A stretch of DNA of 64,000 nucleotides from Limnobaculum parvum (GTDB lineage: Bacteria; Pseudomonadota; Gammaproteobacteria; Enterobacterales; Enterobacteriaceae), in NCBI RefSeq assembly GCF_003096015.2, contig NZ_CP029185.2, forward strand, positions 2,948,001-3,012,000. The letters run 5' to 3'. This document shows positions 1-8,937 of this stretch, piece after piece. Both the position numbers and the translations under genes were made by a program. The notes under the pieces are model-generated. The model worked only from the letters and a program-made list of their open reading frames with translations. It was not told the origin of the DNA and made no database searches. Numbering within the stretch: position 1 is the stretch's first letter; each line of letters starts with the position of its first letter.

Positions 1-10
1 AGGTAACATC

Positions 11-145
11 ATGGCTGTCGTGAAGCATACCCAAACTCGCCCCCAATTTATACATTACCCGCGATCAAAATTCAGATCCGGATCGGAAAAACGATCCTCT
101 GTTTCAGCAGGTTGCCTGAAAATGGGAGGGTTCTCTCATGCTTAA
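11..145 (+). CDS. possible 44-aa upstream ORF overlapping the next start
   Basis: An ATG at 11 opens a 44-codon frame ending at TAA 143-145, so it overlaps the first codons of the 60-residue gene by 8 bases in a different frame. The predicted peptide is basic and Ser/Arg-rich and I do not recognise it. The window edge prevents judging its ribosome site or promoter. It may be a leader or translationally coupled small gene, or chance. Confidence 0.2.
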   Translation: MAVVKHTQTRPQFIHYPRSKFRSGSEKRSSVSAGCLKMGGFSHA

Positions 146-320
146 TCTTATCGACTCAACCCCAGGCGATCCGCTGGAGCTGGCAGAACAATGCCTCGCC
201 CTGGCCACTGCGGTAATCAAAATCAGTGAAGCACCGGTAAAAGAGTCATTGCAGTTTATTCTGCATGAGAAGATGGAATCCCTGTTCCATGCGCTTTATA
301 ACGCAGAAGGATCTGTTTGA
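138..320 (+). CDS. small hypothetical protein (60 aa)
   Basis: A 60-residue acidic, probably helical protein with no signal peptide and no cysteine apart from one near residue 19. A strong purine-rich ribosome site (GGGAGGG at 124-130) lies 7 bases before the ATG, which supports translation. I do not recognise the family. A second small open frame (11-145) overlaps its start in another frame. The gene is followed by a weak hairpin at 363-395 and then by gldA on the opposite strand. Function unknown; existence rests on the ribosome site and the protein-like composition. Confidence 0.55.
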   Translation: MLNLIDSTPGDPLELAEQCLALATAVIKISEAPVKESLQFILHEKMESLFHALYNAEGSV

Positions 321-362
321 TTGTTCGGCGAGTAAATAGCGCCAATCAGAGGAAGCACTTAC

Positions 363-399
363 CCTTCGGGACTACGCTTTACGTTGCCCCGAAGGTTTT
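363..399 (+). terminator. weak hairpin after the small gene
   Basis: CCTTCGGG (363-370) pairs with CCCGAAGG (388-395) and is followed by TTTTA. The loop is long (17 bases) and the T-run short, so it is a plausible but weak terminator for the 60-residue gene, or a shared one with gldA, which ends at 426 on the other strand. Confidence 0.45.
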
Positions 400-425
400 A
401 GCTAAAAATACCAACAGGCCGGTTT

Positions 426-1523
426 CTAAATCAGGCTATGACTAAACGCATCAACTGCCAGTATGGCGTTCGCCACATCTTCACCGGTTAAATTAGGATT
501 AAGATTCTTTAAGGTATCGCCATCGCTGTTAGCCAGTGTGCCGACTTTAACCAAATTGTCCCAACTTTCATTTTCAAGATGAAGATCTTTGAGCGTGGTT
601 GGCATTTTGATTGAGCGATAGAAGCGGACGTATTTCGCAATTTCCTCATCAGAACGCTGCTCTAACACCATATGGGTCAGCGTGCCATAAGCCACTTTTT
701 CACCATGACTTAAATGATGAATATCACCCTGAATAGCCGTAAAACCATTGTGTATCGCATGAGCACCCGCCAACCCGGCATTTTCAAAACCCAGACCCGA
801 CAGTAATGTACATGCCTCAACAACGGCCTCAACCGCTGGCGTAACGACTTTTTTGGCAACCGACAGATAAGCGCTGTAGCCATAAGTTAACAATGTTTTT
901 TCACAGGCCTCGGCAATCGCCATTGCGGCAACGGTAGGATCGCCACCCACCATTGATTTGGCATGAGAGCGTTTAACCGCAAGCGCCTCAGCGTAAGTCG
1001 CTAAACCATCGGCAATACCCGAGGCAAACAAACGAACCGGAGCCTGAACGCACACGCCTGTATCAACCAGTACCAGATCCGGGTTTTTAGTATAGAAACG
1101 GTAGCTATCAAACACGCCGTCATCGGTATAAATAACCGATAATGCGCTGCACGGTGCATCTGTTGATGCAACGGTTGGAACAATGACTACCGGCTGCTTC
1201 AGTTCATCGGCAACGGCTTTTACCGTATCCAGCGTTTTTCCGCCACCCAAACCGACAACCAGCTCCGTTCCCGCTTTACGGGCTAAATCGGCAAGTCGAC
1301 GAATTTCATTACCGGAAGACTCACCGTTAAAACGTTCATAGTGGAAGGTGATTTTTGCAGAGCCTAAAGAGGATTTAACATCATCGCCGATCAGCCCCCA
1401 GACAATGTCATCAGCCACTAAAAACGCGTTTTGTCCAAGCTCGGCAACATAGTCGCCCAGCTCTTTCATTACCCCCATACCCTGAACATATTTCCGCGGT
1501 GAAGAGAAAACAAATTTACTCAT
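426..1523 (-). CDS. gldA: glycerol dehydrogenase GldA
   Basis: NAD-dependent glycerol dehydrogenase of the iron-containing alcohol dehydrogenase superfamily; in E. coli GldA oxidises glycerol to dihydroxyacetone and also acts on other small diols and ketones. The length (365 aa) matches the family. The nucleotide-binding loop GLGGGKTLD is at about residues 91-99. The three expected metal ligands are visible as Asp172 (SGIADG), His255 (AGAHAIHNG) and His273 (LSHGE). The ATG at 1521-1523 is preceded by GGAG. It lies downstream of fsaB and ptsA on the same strand, after a 127-base gap, as in E. coli. Dihydroxyacetone is both a GldA product and an FSA aldol donor, so co-location with fsaB is meaningful, although the physiological substrate here is inferred. 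Confidence 0.95.
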   Translation of the reverse strand: MSKFVFSSPRKYVQGMGVMKELGDYVAELGQNAFLVADDIVWGLIGDDVKSSLGSAKITFHYERFNGESSGNEIRRLADLARKAGTELVVGLGGGKTLDTVKAVADELKQPVVIVPTVASTDAPCSALSVIYTDDGVFDSYRFYTKNPDLVLVDTGVCVQAPVRLFASGIADGLATYAEALAVKRSHAKSMVGGDPTVAAMAIAEACEKTLLTYGYSAYLSVAKKVVTPAVEAVVEACTLLSGLGFENAGLAGAHAIHNGFTAIQGDIHHLSHGEKVAYGTLTHMVLEQRSDEEIAKYVRFYRSIKMPTTLKDLHLENESWDNLVKVGTLANSDGDTLKNLNPNLTGEDVANAILAVDAFSHSLI

Positions 1524-1650
1524 GATTCGGCTCCATTTACATCAATGTATTCTGGTGGCTCAGTCATCATCGTTTCATGGTTAAAAACAGTTTTATGACT
1601 ATAGCCCTATTACCTAATTGAGAGATCGATACTTTTTGATACTCACACAA

Positions 1651-2313
1651 TCAGAGAGAAAGTGAACTAAACGCACCAAGCCAATCTTGCTCAAATTTGT
1701 CTATCGCCGCGTCTACGGCAGGCGCAGCAAGGAACTGCTGTACAACATCCAGTGGTAATGTGATAGCTCCGCACCCAATTAACATACAATCAAGTGCCTG
1801 ACGCGGTGTTTTAAAGCTGGCGGCCAATACTTTTGCATGAGGAGCATGGAGCTGCAGCAGGGTTTGAAGTTCACGTACCGTCTGTATTCCATCCCCTCCC
1901 TGAGCATCAACCCTATTAACATAAGGTGCGACATAAATAGCACCCGCTAATGCCGCTAACAGCCCCTGCGCTGCGCTGTATACCGCGGTTCCTAATGTTG
2001 GAATACCTAAAGTGTTTAATTGCTTAATCGCCGCCAAACCTTCCATGGTGACCGGAACCTTAACCACGATACCGGGTGAGTACTCTGACAATTGCTGTGC
2101 TTCGGCAACCATTTCATCAGCAGTACGCGCCATCACCTGAGCAAACAATGTGCTACCTTGTCCCAATGCGGCTCGTAACTGAGTGAGAACTTCCCATACG
2201 GGTACCCCTCCTTTTGCAATGATACTGGGATTGGTGGTTACCCCTTGTACCGGATATATACGTGCCAAGCGCTTAACTTCAGCAATATCCGCAGTATCTA
2301 AATAAAGCTCCAT
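1651..2313 (-). CDS. fsaB: fructose-6-phosphate aldolase (FsaB/TalC type)
   Basis: A class I (Schiff-base) aldolase of the transaldolase-like FSA family that interconverts fructose 6-phosphate with dihydroxyacetone plus glyceraldehyde 3-phosphate. Its 220 residues equal the E. coli enzymes. The catalytic lysine is Lys85 (VVKVPVT), and Tyr131 of the active site is present in APYVNR; the TNPS motif is near residue 27. It sits between ptsA (21 bases upstream) and gldA, which is the position of E. coli fsaB (talC) rather than fsaA. The ribosome site AGAGGA precedes the ATG at 2311-2313. It is very likely co-transcribed with ptsA. Confidence 0.95.
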   Translation of the reverse strand: MELYLDTADIAEVKRLARIYPVQGVTTNPSIIAKGGVPVWEVLTQLRAALGQGSTLFAQVMARTADEMVAEAQQLSEYSPGIVVKVPVTMEGLAAIKQLNTLGIPTLGTAVYSAAQGLLAALAGAIYVAPYVNRVDAQGGDGIQTVRELQTLLQLHAPHAKVLAASFKTPRQALDCMLIGCGAITLPLDVVQQFLAAPAVDAAIDKFEQDWLGAFSSLSL

Positions 2314-2334
2314 GTGGGTTTCCTCTGTTAAAGA

Positions 2335-4839
2335 TTAAAGTTCAAGTTCGCGTGTTAATAAGGTCACAATCTCGTTTGCCTCTTTGGCATTCATCAGAGA
2401 TGCGCGGAATTCTTCATGCATAATGCGGCGTGCCAGACGTGAGAAAATCCGCATATGCTGGTCCCCTGCTGCATGTTTATTAAGGGTTAGCATAATCACG
2501 AACTGCACATCTTCATCGCCCCACACCACCGCCTTAGGCAGGCGAGCAACGCTGATGGTTGATTGTTCGATATGTTCAGATTTGGTATGTGGAATGGCGA
2601 ATCCAAAACCCAAGCTGGTGGCAAATACCGCTTCACGGGCCCATACATCCGCTTCTAATTTGCGAGGATAACGACAGCGCCCCGTCAGCAGTAAGTTATC
2701 GGTCATTCCTTTGATAACTTCCTCTTTGCTCTGCCAGTCGTTGCGAATAGAGATGCATCCCTCGTTGATAAGCGGAGCGTCTTGCTGTGTCATTCTAAAT
2801 TGAGCCAGCAAATGCTCCACCTCTAAAGAGGTCCTACAGTTCATCGCTTTATTTAATAGCTGACGACATTCTTTCGTGTCCAGCTGTGCTAACCGTGCTT
2901 TGGTTGCCGGTATGGACGGCGCGCTCATACTCAGTTCATCCAGCCCCATGCCAACTAACAGTGGAAGAACCGATCCTTTAGCCCCTAATTCACCGCATAA
3001 TCCAATCCATTTCCCCTGACGATGAACCATTTGAACCGCATAATCCAAAGCGCGTAAAAAGGCAGGATTAAGACTATTGTAATGTTTAGTCACTTTCGCG
3101 TTGTCACGATCCACCGCTAATAAATACTGAGTCAGGTCATTACTTCCAATGCTAAAGAAATCAATTTCCTCACAGCACTGATCGATGATGAACATCACCG
3201 AGGGCACTTCCAGCATAATGCCAAACGGTATCTTTTCATTAAAAGGAATTTGTTCTGAACGCAGTTTTTGTTTCACTTCAGCTAATTGATCCTTTACCCA
3301 CAAAATCTCTTCCATAGAGGAAATCATGGGGATCATTATTTTTAGTGAGCCATGAGCGGACGCCCGTAAAATTGATCGTAGCTGTGTATGAAAAAGAGAT
3401 AAAAATTCCTGATAAATACGGACGGCACGATAGCCAAGAAATGGGTTATTTTCCGCAGGGATTTTCAGATATTCCACCGGTTTATCACCGCCAATATCCA
3501 TGGTGCGAACAATAATACTGCGCCCATTGGCATGTTCTAATGCCTGACAGTAAATATTATAAAGTTCTTCTTCTGATGGCGCATGAGAACGATCCATATA
3601 CAGCATTTCTGTACGAAACAGACCGATCCCTTCAGCACCATTAGCAAAAGCGGGCGCGGCTTCAACAGAATGGGCAATATTTGCCGCAATTTCCAGACGA
3701 ATACCATCTGCGCTGCACCCCGGCAGGTCAAAATAGGCTTGCTGCTGTTCTCTGATACGTTGTTGAACCGCCGCTTCTTGTCGGTAATAACGTTTTACCG
3801 GCTCGGTCAGTTCCACCACCACCAGCCCGAGATCGCCATCTATTTGTACCTGCTGCTTTAAATAAGGCGCTAACTGACTGGCATCAACGCCGACCAAGGT
3901 AGGAATATTAAACGAACGAGCTAGAATGACCGTATGAGAAGTGCTTCCTCCACTGCTGAGTAATAATCCTTTAAGTCGTTTTTTATCCAGTTCAAGAAAT
4001 TGGCTGGGGGTAAGCTCATCGGCCATGCAAATGCTGTCATGCTCCAACTGCCCTTGTGATGGGAATCGAGCGGTACCGTAGATTTGTTGTAGCAATTGGA
4101 AACAAACATCACGCACATCCAACGCCCGCTCCCGAAGATAGTCACTTGAAGAGTTAGCAAATTGCTGACAAAAATGGTTAGCCCCATTAATGATGGCTTG
4201 CGCGCAGCCGGTGCCCGATAAGATGTTTTGATTAATCTCATGACGTAAAGACACATCGGTAACCAGAGAACGATGGGCCTCCAGCACCGCCGTCGTTGTA
4301 CCACTGTTTTCTAACAGTTGAATATTTATTAATTTCAGTAAATTATTCAAACCATTATCTAATAATTTTTGCTCGGCTTTCACATCGCCGATCTTAGGCA
4401 GCTCTCCTGGCTGGGCGAAATTAAACGCCACCAAATGAGTCAGTGCCCCTTGTGCAATACCGCTACTTACTGGCCGGGCACGAATAATATGGGGATGTAA
4501 ATTCGTCAATGAGGCCGGTAATTCCACAACTTCATCAGCATCGACCTTTTGCAAAGGCGCATCACAATGTGGGAACTCTTGGGTAATAAACGCGGATAAA
4601 CGATCAAATGCCGTCTGAGAATCGCTCCCCAAAATTGAAATATGGCATTCGTCTCCCATCAACGTATCCGTACCGATGATGGCTAACGCACTTTTGGCAT
4701 CGCCGCGACGATCGGTCCGCAAGTTATACCATTCAATATGAGCAGAAAACTGATTACATAATGCTTCGACGAGACTCGCGGGGCGAGCATGTACACCATT
4801 TGGCAATTCACAACAAAACTTCACAATTTGCGGCATCAC
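2335..4839 (-). CDS. ptsA: multiphosphoryl transfer protein PtsA (HPr-EI-EIIA fusion)
   Basis: An 834-residue fusion carrying three cytoplasmic PTS functions. The HPr-like domain (about 1-90) has its phospho-histidine at His17 (GVHARP). The enzyme I domain (about 120-680) has the phospho-histidine at His302 (GGSTSHTVILAR) and a PEP-binding barrel. The EIIA-fructose-type domain (about 690-834) has His751 (GFAIPHTKS). All three phosphorylation histidines are present, so it should carry phosphate from PEP to the FrwB/FrwD EIIB subunits without the general PTS proteins. Length matches E. coli PtsA (833 aa). It is divergent from frwC across a 311-base control region and leads the ptsA-fsaB-gldA unit. 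The sugar transported is unknown. Confidence 0.95.
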   Translation of the reverse strand: MMPQIVKFCCELPNGVHARPASLVEALCNQFSAHIEWYNLRTDRRGDAKSALAIIGTDTLMGDECHISILGSDSQTAFDRLSAFITQEFPHCDAPLQKVDADEVVELPASLTNLHPHIIRARPVSSGIAQGALTHLVAFNFAQPGELPKIGDVKAEQKLLDNGLNNLLKLINIQLLENSGTTTAVLEAHRSLVTDVSLRHEINQNILSGTGCAQAIINGANHFCQQFANSSSDYLRERALDVRDVCFQLLQQIYGTARFPSQGQLEHDSICMADELTPSQFLELDKKRLKGLLLSSGGSTSHTVILARSFNIPTLVGVDASQLAPYLKQQVQIDGDLGLVVVELTEPVKRYYRQEAAVQQRIREQQQAYFDLPGCSADGIRLEIAANIAHSVEAAPAFANGAEGIGLFRTEMLYMDRSHAPSEEELYNIYCQALEHANGRSIIVRTMDIGGDKPVEYLKIPAENNPFLGYRAVRIYQEFLSLFHTQLRSILRASAHGSLKIMIPMISSMEEILWVKDQLAEVKQKLRSEQIPFNEKIPFGIMLEVPSVMFIIDQCCEEIDFFSIGSNDLTQYLLAVDRDNAKVTKHYNSLNPAFLRALDYAVQMVHRQGKWIGLCGELGAKGSVLPLLVGMGLDELSMSAPSIPATKARLAQLDTKECRQLLNKAMNCRTSLEVEHLLAQFRMTQQDAPLINEGCISIRNDWQSKEEVIKGMTDNLLLTGRCRYPRKLEADVWAREAVFATSLGFGFAIPHTKSEHIEQSTISVARLPKAVVWGDEDVQFVIMLTLNKHAAGDQHMRIFSRLARRIMHEEFRASLMNAKEANEIVTLLTRELEL

Positions 4840-5150
4840 ACCTTCTCCTGAACCAAAGTCTGTTATTGGTTAACAGGATAAAAGTATGCCTATAGCGGCG
4901 ACTATAAGATAAAACTGCCAAAAACTGGATAAATGTAGCCTGCTGAGAAAAATGAGATACCGCTCACAAACAACCTGAGAGACCATGACTTCTGAGTTTG
5001 GTAAAGAATTTTGAGGCGGATCGCATTTTGAGATGTGACTTACAAAAATCCAGTAAATGGCATTTTTCTCTCCTGTCTGAGCGGTAATGAATTCCTTATT
5101 GTGATGCTCAATCCATACTCAGGTAACCCCTTACGGGACAGGAGTTCGTA
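4840..5150. promoter_or_regulatory. divergent ptsA / frwC control region with CRP-like site
   Basis: A 311-base spacer between the divergent starts of ptsA and frwC. TGAGA-N6-TCACA at 4953-4968 differs from the CRP consensus TGTGA-N6-TCACA at one position, so cAMP-CRP control of one or both units is likely. A short inverted repeat, TATAG-6-CTATA (4891-4906), is a candidate operator. The AraC-type regulator YijO encoded at the far end of the island is the obvious local candidate to bind here, but no AraC site can be assigned by eye. Confidence 0.55.
4951..4970. promoter_or_regulatory. predicted CRP binding site (ptsA/frwC)
   Basis: The sequence TGAGATACCGCTCACA at 4953-4968 matches the two CRP half-sites with correct six-base spacing and one mismatch (G for T/G at position 4 of the left half-site). 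Catabolite control of a PTS and glycyl-radical locus is expected. Prediction only. Confidence 0.5.
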
Positions 5151-6233
5151 ATGAAGGAGTTGGTTCAGATACTAAAACATACGCGTCAGCACTTAATGAC
5201 GGGTGTATCGCATATGATACCTTTCGTGGTCTCGGGAGGCGTCTTACTTGCAATTTCTATCATGCTATACGGCAAAGGCGCGGTACCCGATGCCCTTACC
5301 GATCCCAATTTAAAAAAATTATTTGATATCGGTGTCGCCGGTTTAACCTTAATGGTGCCATTTCTGGCAGCTTATATTGGTTACTCCATTGCTGACCGTT
5401 CGGCGCTGGCACCTTGTGCCATCGGAGCATGGGTCGGTAATTCATATGGTGCCGGTTTCTTTGGTGCCATTATTGCCGGGCTAATCGGTGGCATTCTCGT
5501 TTTTTACCTCAAAAAAATAGCGGTACCTAAAATATTACGTTCCGTTATGCCTATCTTCGTTATCCCCGTTATCGGAACCATGTTAACGGCCGGAATCATG
5601 ATGTGGGGGCTAGGTGAGCCTATTGGCATTCTGACTAATGCCTTAACCACTTGGCTTCAGGGTATGCAGCAGGGAAGCATTATCGTACTTGCCATCATTA
5701 TGGGGCTGATGCTGGCTTTTGATATGGGCGGGCCGGTAAACAAAGTGGCTTATGCATTTATGCTTATCTGCGTTGCTCAGGGCGTGTATACCGTTGTCGC
5801 CATTGCGGCGGTGGGTATAGCCACACCGGCAACCGGCATGGGGCTTGCGACGCTCATCGGTCGCAAATACTACACGGCGGAAGAGCGCGAAGCCGGTAAA
5901 GCATCACTATTAATGGGCTGTGTTGGCGTAACCGAAGGGGCCATACCTTTTGCCGCGGCAGACCCTCTGCGAGTTATCCCTTCCATTATGTTTGGTACCG
6001 TCTGTGGCACTGTTACCGCTGCCGTTTTGGGTGCCCAGTGCTATGCAGGATGGGGCGGCGTCATCGTGTTACCTGTCGTTGAAGGCAAACTGGCCTATCT
6101 GGCGGCGTTACTGGTCGGCATGGTTGTCACGGCCATTAGCGTTAATCTGCTGAAAAGTATTGCTGCAAAAAATCAGGTACCAAAAACGAATGAAAAAGAA
6201 GACGATCTCGACCTGGATTTTGAGATTAATTAA
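5151..6233 (+). CDS. frwC: PTS fructose-family EIIC permease FrwC
   Basis: The 360-residue membrane EIIC subunit of a fructose-family phosphotransferase system, which moves the sugar across the inner membrane while the EIIB partners phosphorylate it. Length matches E. coli FrwC (359 aa). There are about eight to ten hydrophobic segments. The family-typical signatures FDMGGPVNK (about residue 190) and GVTEGAIPFAAADP (about 255) are present. The acidic C-terminal tail (EKEDDLDLDFE) is cytoplasmic. The start is preceded by CAGGAG. It begins the frwC-frwB-pflD-pflC-frwD operon. Substrate not known for this family. Confidence 0.93.
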   Translation: MKELVQILKHTRQHLMTGVSHMIPFVVSGGVLLAISIMLYGKGAVPDALTDPNLKKLFDIGVAGLTLMVPFLAAYIGYSIADRSALAPCAIGAWVGNSYGAGFFGAIIAGLIGGILVFYLKKIAVPKILRSVMPIFVIPVIGTMLTAGIMMWGLGEPIGILTNALTTWLQGMQQGSIIVLAIIMGLMLAFDMGGPVNKVAYAFMLICVAQGVYTVVAIAAVGIATPATGMGLATLIGRKYYTAEEREAGKASLLMGCVGVTEGAIPFAAADPLRVIPSIMFGTVCGTVTAAVLGAQCYAGWGGVIVLPVVEGKLAYLAALLVGMVVTAISVNLLKSIAAKNQVPKTNEKEDDLDLDFEIN

Positions 6234-6257
6234 TTGAACTTATTGAGAGAAAAGATC

Positions 6258-6578
6258 ATGACCAAAATTATTGCTGTAACCGCTTGCCCTTCTGGTGTTG
6301 CTCACACCTATATGGCTGCCGAAGCGCTGGAACGTGCCGCAAAGGCAAAAGGATGGGAATGTAAAGTCGAAACTCAGGGGTCAATTGGCATTGAGAATGA
6401 ATTAACTCCCGACGATATCTCCGCTGCTAGCATCGTTATTTTAACCAAAGATATTGGTATTAAGCATGAAGAGAGATTCCAAGGAAAAACCATCGTCCGG
6501 GTAAATATTAGCGATGCGGTAAAACGCGCAGATACGATTCTGGAAAAAATTAGCGCCCACTTAACACAAGCCGCTTAA
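6258..6578 (+). CDS. frwB: PTS fructose-like EIIB subunit FrwB
   Basis: A 106-residue cytoplasmic EIIB domain. The phosphorylated cysteine is Cys10 in ACPSGVAHTYMAAE, and the C-terminal KDIGIKHEERF segment is typical of fructose-family EIIB proteins. I use the ATG at 6258, which gives the E. coli length and puts the Cys motif at the usual place; a TTG at 6234 directly after the frwC stop would add eight residues. A hairpin terminator follows at 6585-6614, so the later genes may be expressed at lower levels. Confidence 0.93.
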   Translation: MTKIIAVTACPSGVAHTYMAAEALERAAKAKGWECKVETQGSIGIENELTPDDISAASIVILTKDIGIKHEERFQGKTIVRVNISDAVKRADTILEKISAHLTQAA

Positions 6579-6584
6579 CCCGAT

Positions 6585-6614
6585 AAAAATCGCAGTGTAA
6601 CGCTGCGATTTTTT
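6585..6614 (+). terminator. intra-operon terminator between frwB and pflD
   Basis: AAAAATCGCAG (6585-6595) pairs with CTGCGATTTTT (6603-6613) around a seven-base loop and runs into a T-tract. It is a good intrinsic terminator placed inside the frw-pfl unit, so it probably attenuates transcription into pflD or isolates it. Confidence 0.75.
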
Positions 6615-6639
6615 ACCTCTGTATCAGCTCGGAGCCTTT

Positions 6640-8937
6640 ATGACTACTCGTATTGAACGTTTAAAAACTGCTTTATTTGCTAATCCTCGCGAAATCTCGT
6701 TAGAACGCGCTTTGCTTTATACCACCAGCCACCAACAGACTGAAGGTGAGCCAACGATCATTCGTCGGGCTAAAGCCACCGCTTATATTTTAGATAACGT
6801 TGAGATTTCTATTCGTGAAGATGAGTTAATTGCAGGTAACCGAACAATAAAACCACGTGCAGGCATAATGTCTCCTGAGATGGATCCCTATTGGCTACTT
6901 CAGGAATTAGATCAGTTTTCTACCCGACCACAAGACCGCTTTAACATTTCGGAAGAAGATAAAAAAACTTACCGTGAGCAATTACTCCCTTACTGGGAAA
7001 AACGCTCCATGAAAGACTTTATTAACAGCCAAATGACTGAAGAAGTGAAGTCTGCAGTTAAAACCCAAATATTTAGCGTTAACCAGACAGATAAAGGTCA
7101 GGGTCATATTATTATTGATTATCCTCGTCTGTTGGATAATGGCCTTGAACATTTAGTTCAGGAACTCCGAGCCTTATGCGCTCAAGAGCCACAGAATCAT
7201 TTTTATCAGGCCACTTTATTGCTATTAGAGGCCTCTCAGCGCCACATTTTACGCTATAGCCGACTCGCTGAAGAGATGGCTTTAACCTGTAGCAATGCCG
7301 CTCGCCGTCAGGAACTATTAACCATATCACGCATATCCCATGATATGGCTAGCCAGCGTCCACAAAGTTTCTATGAAGCCTGCCAGTTATTCTGGTACAT
7401 GAATGTTATTTTGCAGTACGAATCTAATGCCAGTTCGTTATCCCTTGGTCGTTTTGACCAATATATGCTGCCGTTTTATCAAGCTTCACTCAATCAGGGT
7501 GAGGATGCGGAATATCTGAAAGAATTACTGGAATCGTTATGGATCAAATGTAATGACATTGTCTTGCTGAGATCGACGTCCAGCGCCCGTTATTTTGCTG
7601 GTTTTCCAACGGGATACACCATTTTATTAGGTGGATTAAATGAGGCCGGACGCAGTGCCGTAAACGTTCTCTCTTCCCTGTGTTTAGACGCCTACCAGAA
7701 TATCTGTTTACCGCAGCCCAATTTAGGGGTTCGGGTGAATGAATTCATTGACCGTCCATTCTTACTGAAAACAGCCGAAACTATTCGTCTCGGTACCGGT
7801 ATCCCACAGATATTCAACGATGAGGTTATTGTTCCCGCCTTCCTTAACCGGGGTGTATCACTGGAAGATGCCAGAGATTACTCAGTTGTTGGCTGCGTGG
7901 AATTATCCATTCCGGGTAAGACATACGGACTTCATGACATTGCGATGTTTAATTTGTTAAAAGTCATGGAAATTGTTTTGCTTGAAAATGAGGGGAATGA
8001 ATCCCTTTCCTATGCGGAATTACTACAACAAATCCGCAATAAAATATGTTATTACGTCAAACTCATGGTGGAAGGTAGCAATATTTGTGACATTGGGCAC
8101 CGCGACTGGGCGCCTGTCCCATTACTTTCTTCATTTATCCACGACTGTTTGCAAAATGGAAAAGACATCACTGACGGCGGCGCTCGTTACAATTTTTCCG
8201 GCGTTCAGGGTATTGGTATTGCCAATTTAAGCGACTCGCTTCATGCACTAAAAGGCATAGTGTTTGATCAGCAACGGATGAGTTTTGATGAACTGCTTGC
8301 CACATTGAAGAATAACTTTGCCACCGCCGAAGGTGAAAAAGTACGGGCTCGTCTGATTAACCGCTTTGAAAAATACGGTAATGATATCGATGAAGTGGAT
8401 AATATTAGTGCCGAATTACTGCGTTTTTATTGTAAAGAAGTAGAAACCTATAGTAATCCCCGTGGCGGACAGTTTACGCCGGGTTCTTATACGGTTTCCG
8501 CCCATGTTCCACTTGGTGCTGTTGTTGGTGCAACACCGGATGGTCGATTTGCCGGAGAACAACTGGCCGATGGGGGGCTATCCCCAATGCTTGGTCAGGA
8601 TAGCCAAGGGCCAACAGCGGTACTTAAATCAGTCAGTAAGCTGGATAATTATCTTCTGTCTAACGGCACATTGCTAAACGTGAAATTCACACCGTCCACT
8701 TTAGAAGGTCAGGCTGGCCTGAATAAATTAGCAGATTTCTTAGGAGCCTTTACCAAACTTAAGTTGCAGCACATTCAATTTAACGTAGTCAATGCGGATA
8801 CATTGCGTGCCGCGCAATCACGTCCTCAGGACTACGCAGGTCTGGTAGTTCGCGTTGCAGGCTATAGCGCCTTCTTTGTTGAGTTATCGAAGGAGATTCA
8901 GGATGACATTATCCGACGCACCGCGCATCAACTGTAA
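6640..8937 (+). CDS. pflD: glycyl radical enzyme PflD
   Basis: A 765-residue glycyl radical enzyme, the same length as E. coli PflD. The radical-bearing glycine is Gly741 in RVAGYSAFFVEL, and the active-site cysteine is Cys419 in VVGCVEL. The single Cys followed by Val-Glu is typical of the eliminase/dehydratase branch (glycerol, diol and choline enzymes) and unlike the CysCys of true pyruvate formate-lyase, so despite its name it is more likely an oxygen-sensitive dehydratase or lyase. It must be activated by the radical-SAM protein PflC, whose gene overlaps its 3' end. The substrate is unknown; the linked glycerol dehydrogenase and aldolase suggest a polyol or sugar-derived diol (inference). 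Confidence 0.93.
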   Translation: MTTRIERLKTALFANPREISLERALLYTTSHQQTEGEPTIIRRAKATAYILDNVEISIREDELIAGNRTIKPRAGIMSPEMDPYWLLQELDQFSTRPQDRFNISEEDKKTYREQLLPYWEKRSMKDFINSQMTEEVKSAVKTQIFSVNQTDKGQGHIIIDYPRLLDNGLEHLVQELRALCAQEPQNHFYQATLLLLEASQRHILRYSRLAEEMALTCSNAARRQELLTISRISHDMASQRPQSFYEACQLFWYMNVILQYESNASSLSLGRFDQYMLPFYQASLNQGEDAEYLKELLESLWIKCNDIVLLRSTSSARYFAGFPTGYTILLGGLNEAGRSAVNVLSSLCLDAYQNICLPQPNLGVRVNEFIDRPFLLKTAETIRLGTGIPQIFNDEVIVPAFLNRGVSLEDARDYSVVGCVELSIPGKTYGLHDIAMFNLLKVMEIVLLENEGNESLSYAELLQQIRNKICYYVKLMVEGSNICDIGHRDWAPVPLLSSFIHDCLQNGKDITDGGARYNFSGVQGIGIANLSDSLHALKGIVFDQQRMSFDELLATLKNNFATAEGEKVRARLINRFEKYGNDIDEVDNISAELLRFYCKEVETYSNPRGGQFTPGSYTVSAHVPLGAVVGATPDGRFAGEQLADGGLSPMLGQDSQGPTAVLKSVSKLDNYLLSNGTLLNVKFTPSTLEGQAGLNKLADFLGAFTKLKLQHIQFNVVNADTLRAAQSRPQDYAGLVVRVAGYSAFFVELSKEIQDDIIRRTAHQL

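Noticed and set aside
11..145. Upstream small frame considered as a SymE-like toxin
   Set aside because: No SymE motif could be matched; kept only as a low-confidence small ORF.
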